Shown here: positions 63,979-64,000 of the stretch, piece by piece
Numbering within the stretch: the first letter of the stretch is position 1
Layout: each line of letters starts with the position of its first letter
Assembly: GCF_026157085.1 (NCBI RefSeq)
Contig: NZ_JANPVN010000001.1
Span: forward strand, 2,453,001-2,517,000
Length of the DNA: 64,000 nucleotides
Origin: Sphingomicrobium arenosum
GTDB lineage: Bacteria > Pseudomonadota > Alphaproteobacteria > Sphingomonadales > Sphingomonadaceae
Direction of reading: 5' to 3'
Notes under the pieces: generated by a model
The model's input: the letters and a program-made list of their open reading frames with translations, nothing else
What the model was told of the DNA's origin: nothing
The model's database searches: none
Program-made: the position numbers and the translations under genes

Positions 63979-64000
63979 GGGCGCTGAGGTGGCGTTACGA

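Overview
The window reads as chromosomal core DNA of a high-GC alphaproteobacterium of the order Sphingomonadales. The evidence is a serine palmitoyltransferase/acyl carrier protein/epimerase sphingolipid set, the CtrA inhibitor SciP, an ATP12-type F1-ATPase chaperone, class I PHA synthase and a phasin, a DUF4893 lipoprotein, and CtrA-like (TTAA-N7-TTAA) and EcfG-like (GGAAC-N16-CGTT) promoter elements. Genes are packed in short operons with many ATGA/GTGA start-stop overlaps, and several convergent pairs share four bases of stop codon. I see no rRNA, IS element, prophage, integrase, plasmid function or CRISPR array.

Layout. 1-7744 (+): end of a solute:sodium symporter, a tail-collar-domain protein, then a tightly overlapped formaldehyde-detoxification operon (frmA, cupin, VOC protein, amidohydrolase, frmB, double-domain Usp, cupin, GNAT, serine beta-lactamase-fold lipoprotein). 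7800-13643 (-): tRNA-Glu, recJ, two bacterial PH-domain membrane proteins, a low-GC orphan gene, glpX. 13768-19350: small membrane proteins, alaC-type aminotransferase, TRIC-type channel, phaC and rarD. 19433-26675: DUF4893 lipoprotein, RluA-type pseudouridine synthase, HAD hydrolase, ATP12 chaperone, gmk, phasin, clpS, murA. 26672-32291 (-): DUF445 protein and an RND efflux permease with its adaptor. 32513-38880: two GlsB/YeaQ stress membrane proteins, a SIMPL protein, sciP, mnmA, a PhzF-like protein, a CDF metal transporter, pdxH. 38950-42452 (+): CbpA-type DnaJ, BrkB/YihY protein, fabI, acyP, DUF1232 protein. 42449-48223: SAM methyltransferase, purA, aldo/keto reductase, serA and serC. 48600-55440: M23 peptidase, IscA-type protein, xth, a GNAT-like protein that may be the bacterial ceramide synthase, a fatty-acid desaturase, lptG/lptF. 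55557-63978: DUF2141 protein, hybrid histidine kinase, spt, acp, cerR-like epimerase, obg, a VOC protein, a TetR regulator and a metal-dependent hydrolase.

How the genes work together. Two themes recur. The first is envelope lipid: serC/serA supply serine, spt with its own acyl carrier protein condenses it with an acyl group, the epimerase-family reductase and the GNAT-like acyltransferase are likely later ceramide steps, and LptF/LptG encode an envelope glycolipid exporter nearby. The second is carbon storage: phaC and the phasin, the latter behind a promoter overlaid by a perfect palindrome whose core word recurs before acyP.

Most interesting points: (i) the phasin gene appears able to make two proteins, a long form with a Lys/Ala/Pro-rich N-terminal tail and a short form from an internal ribosome site; (ii) the phasin operator and its second copy before acyP; (iii) a low-GC orphan gene between glpX and the PH-domain pair; (iv) the split sphingolipid locus with a candidate ceramide synthase and desaturase; (v) EcfG-like promoters before both GlsB-type genes; (vi) a perfect CtrA box before the M23 peptidase.
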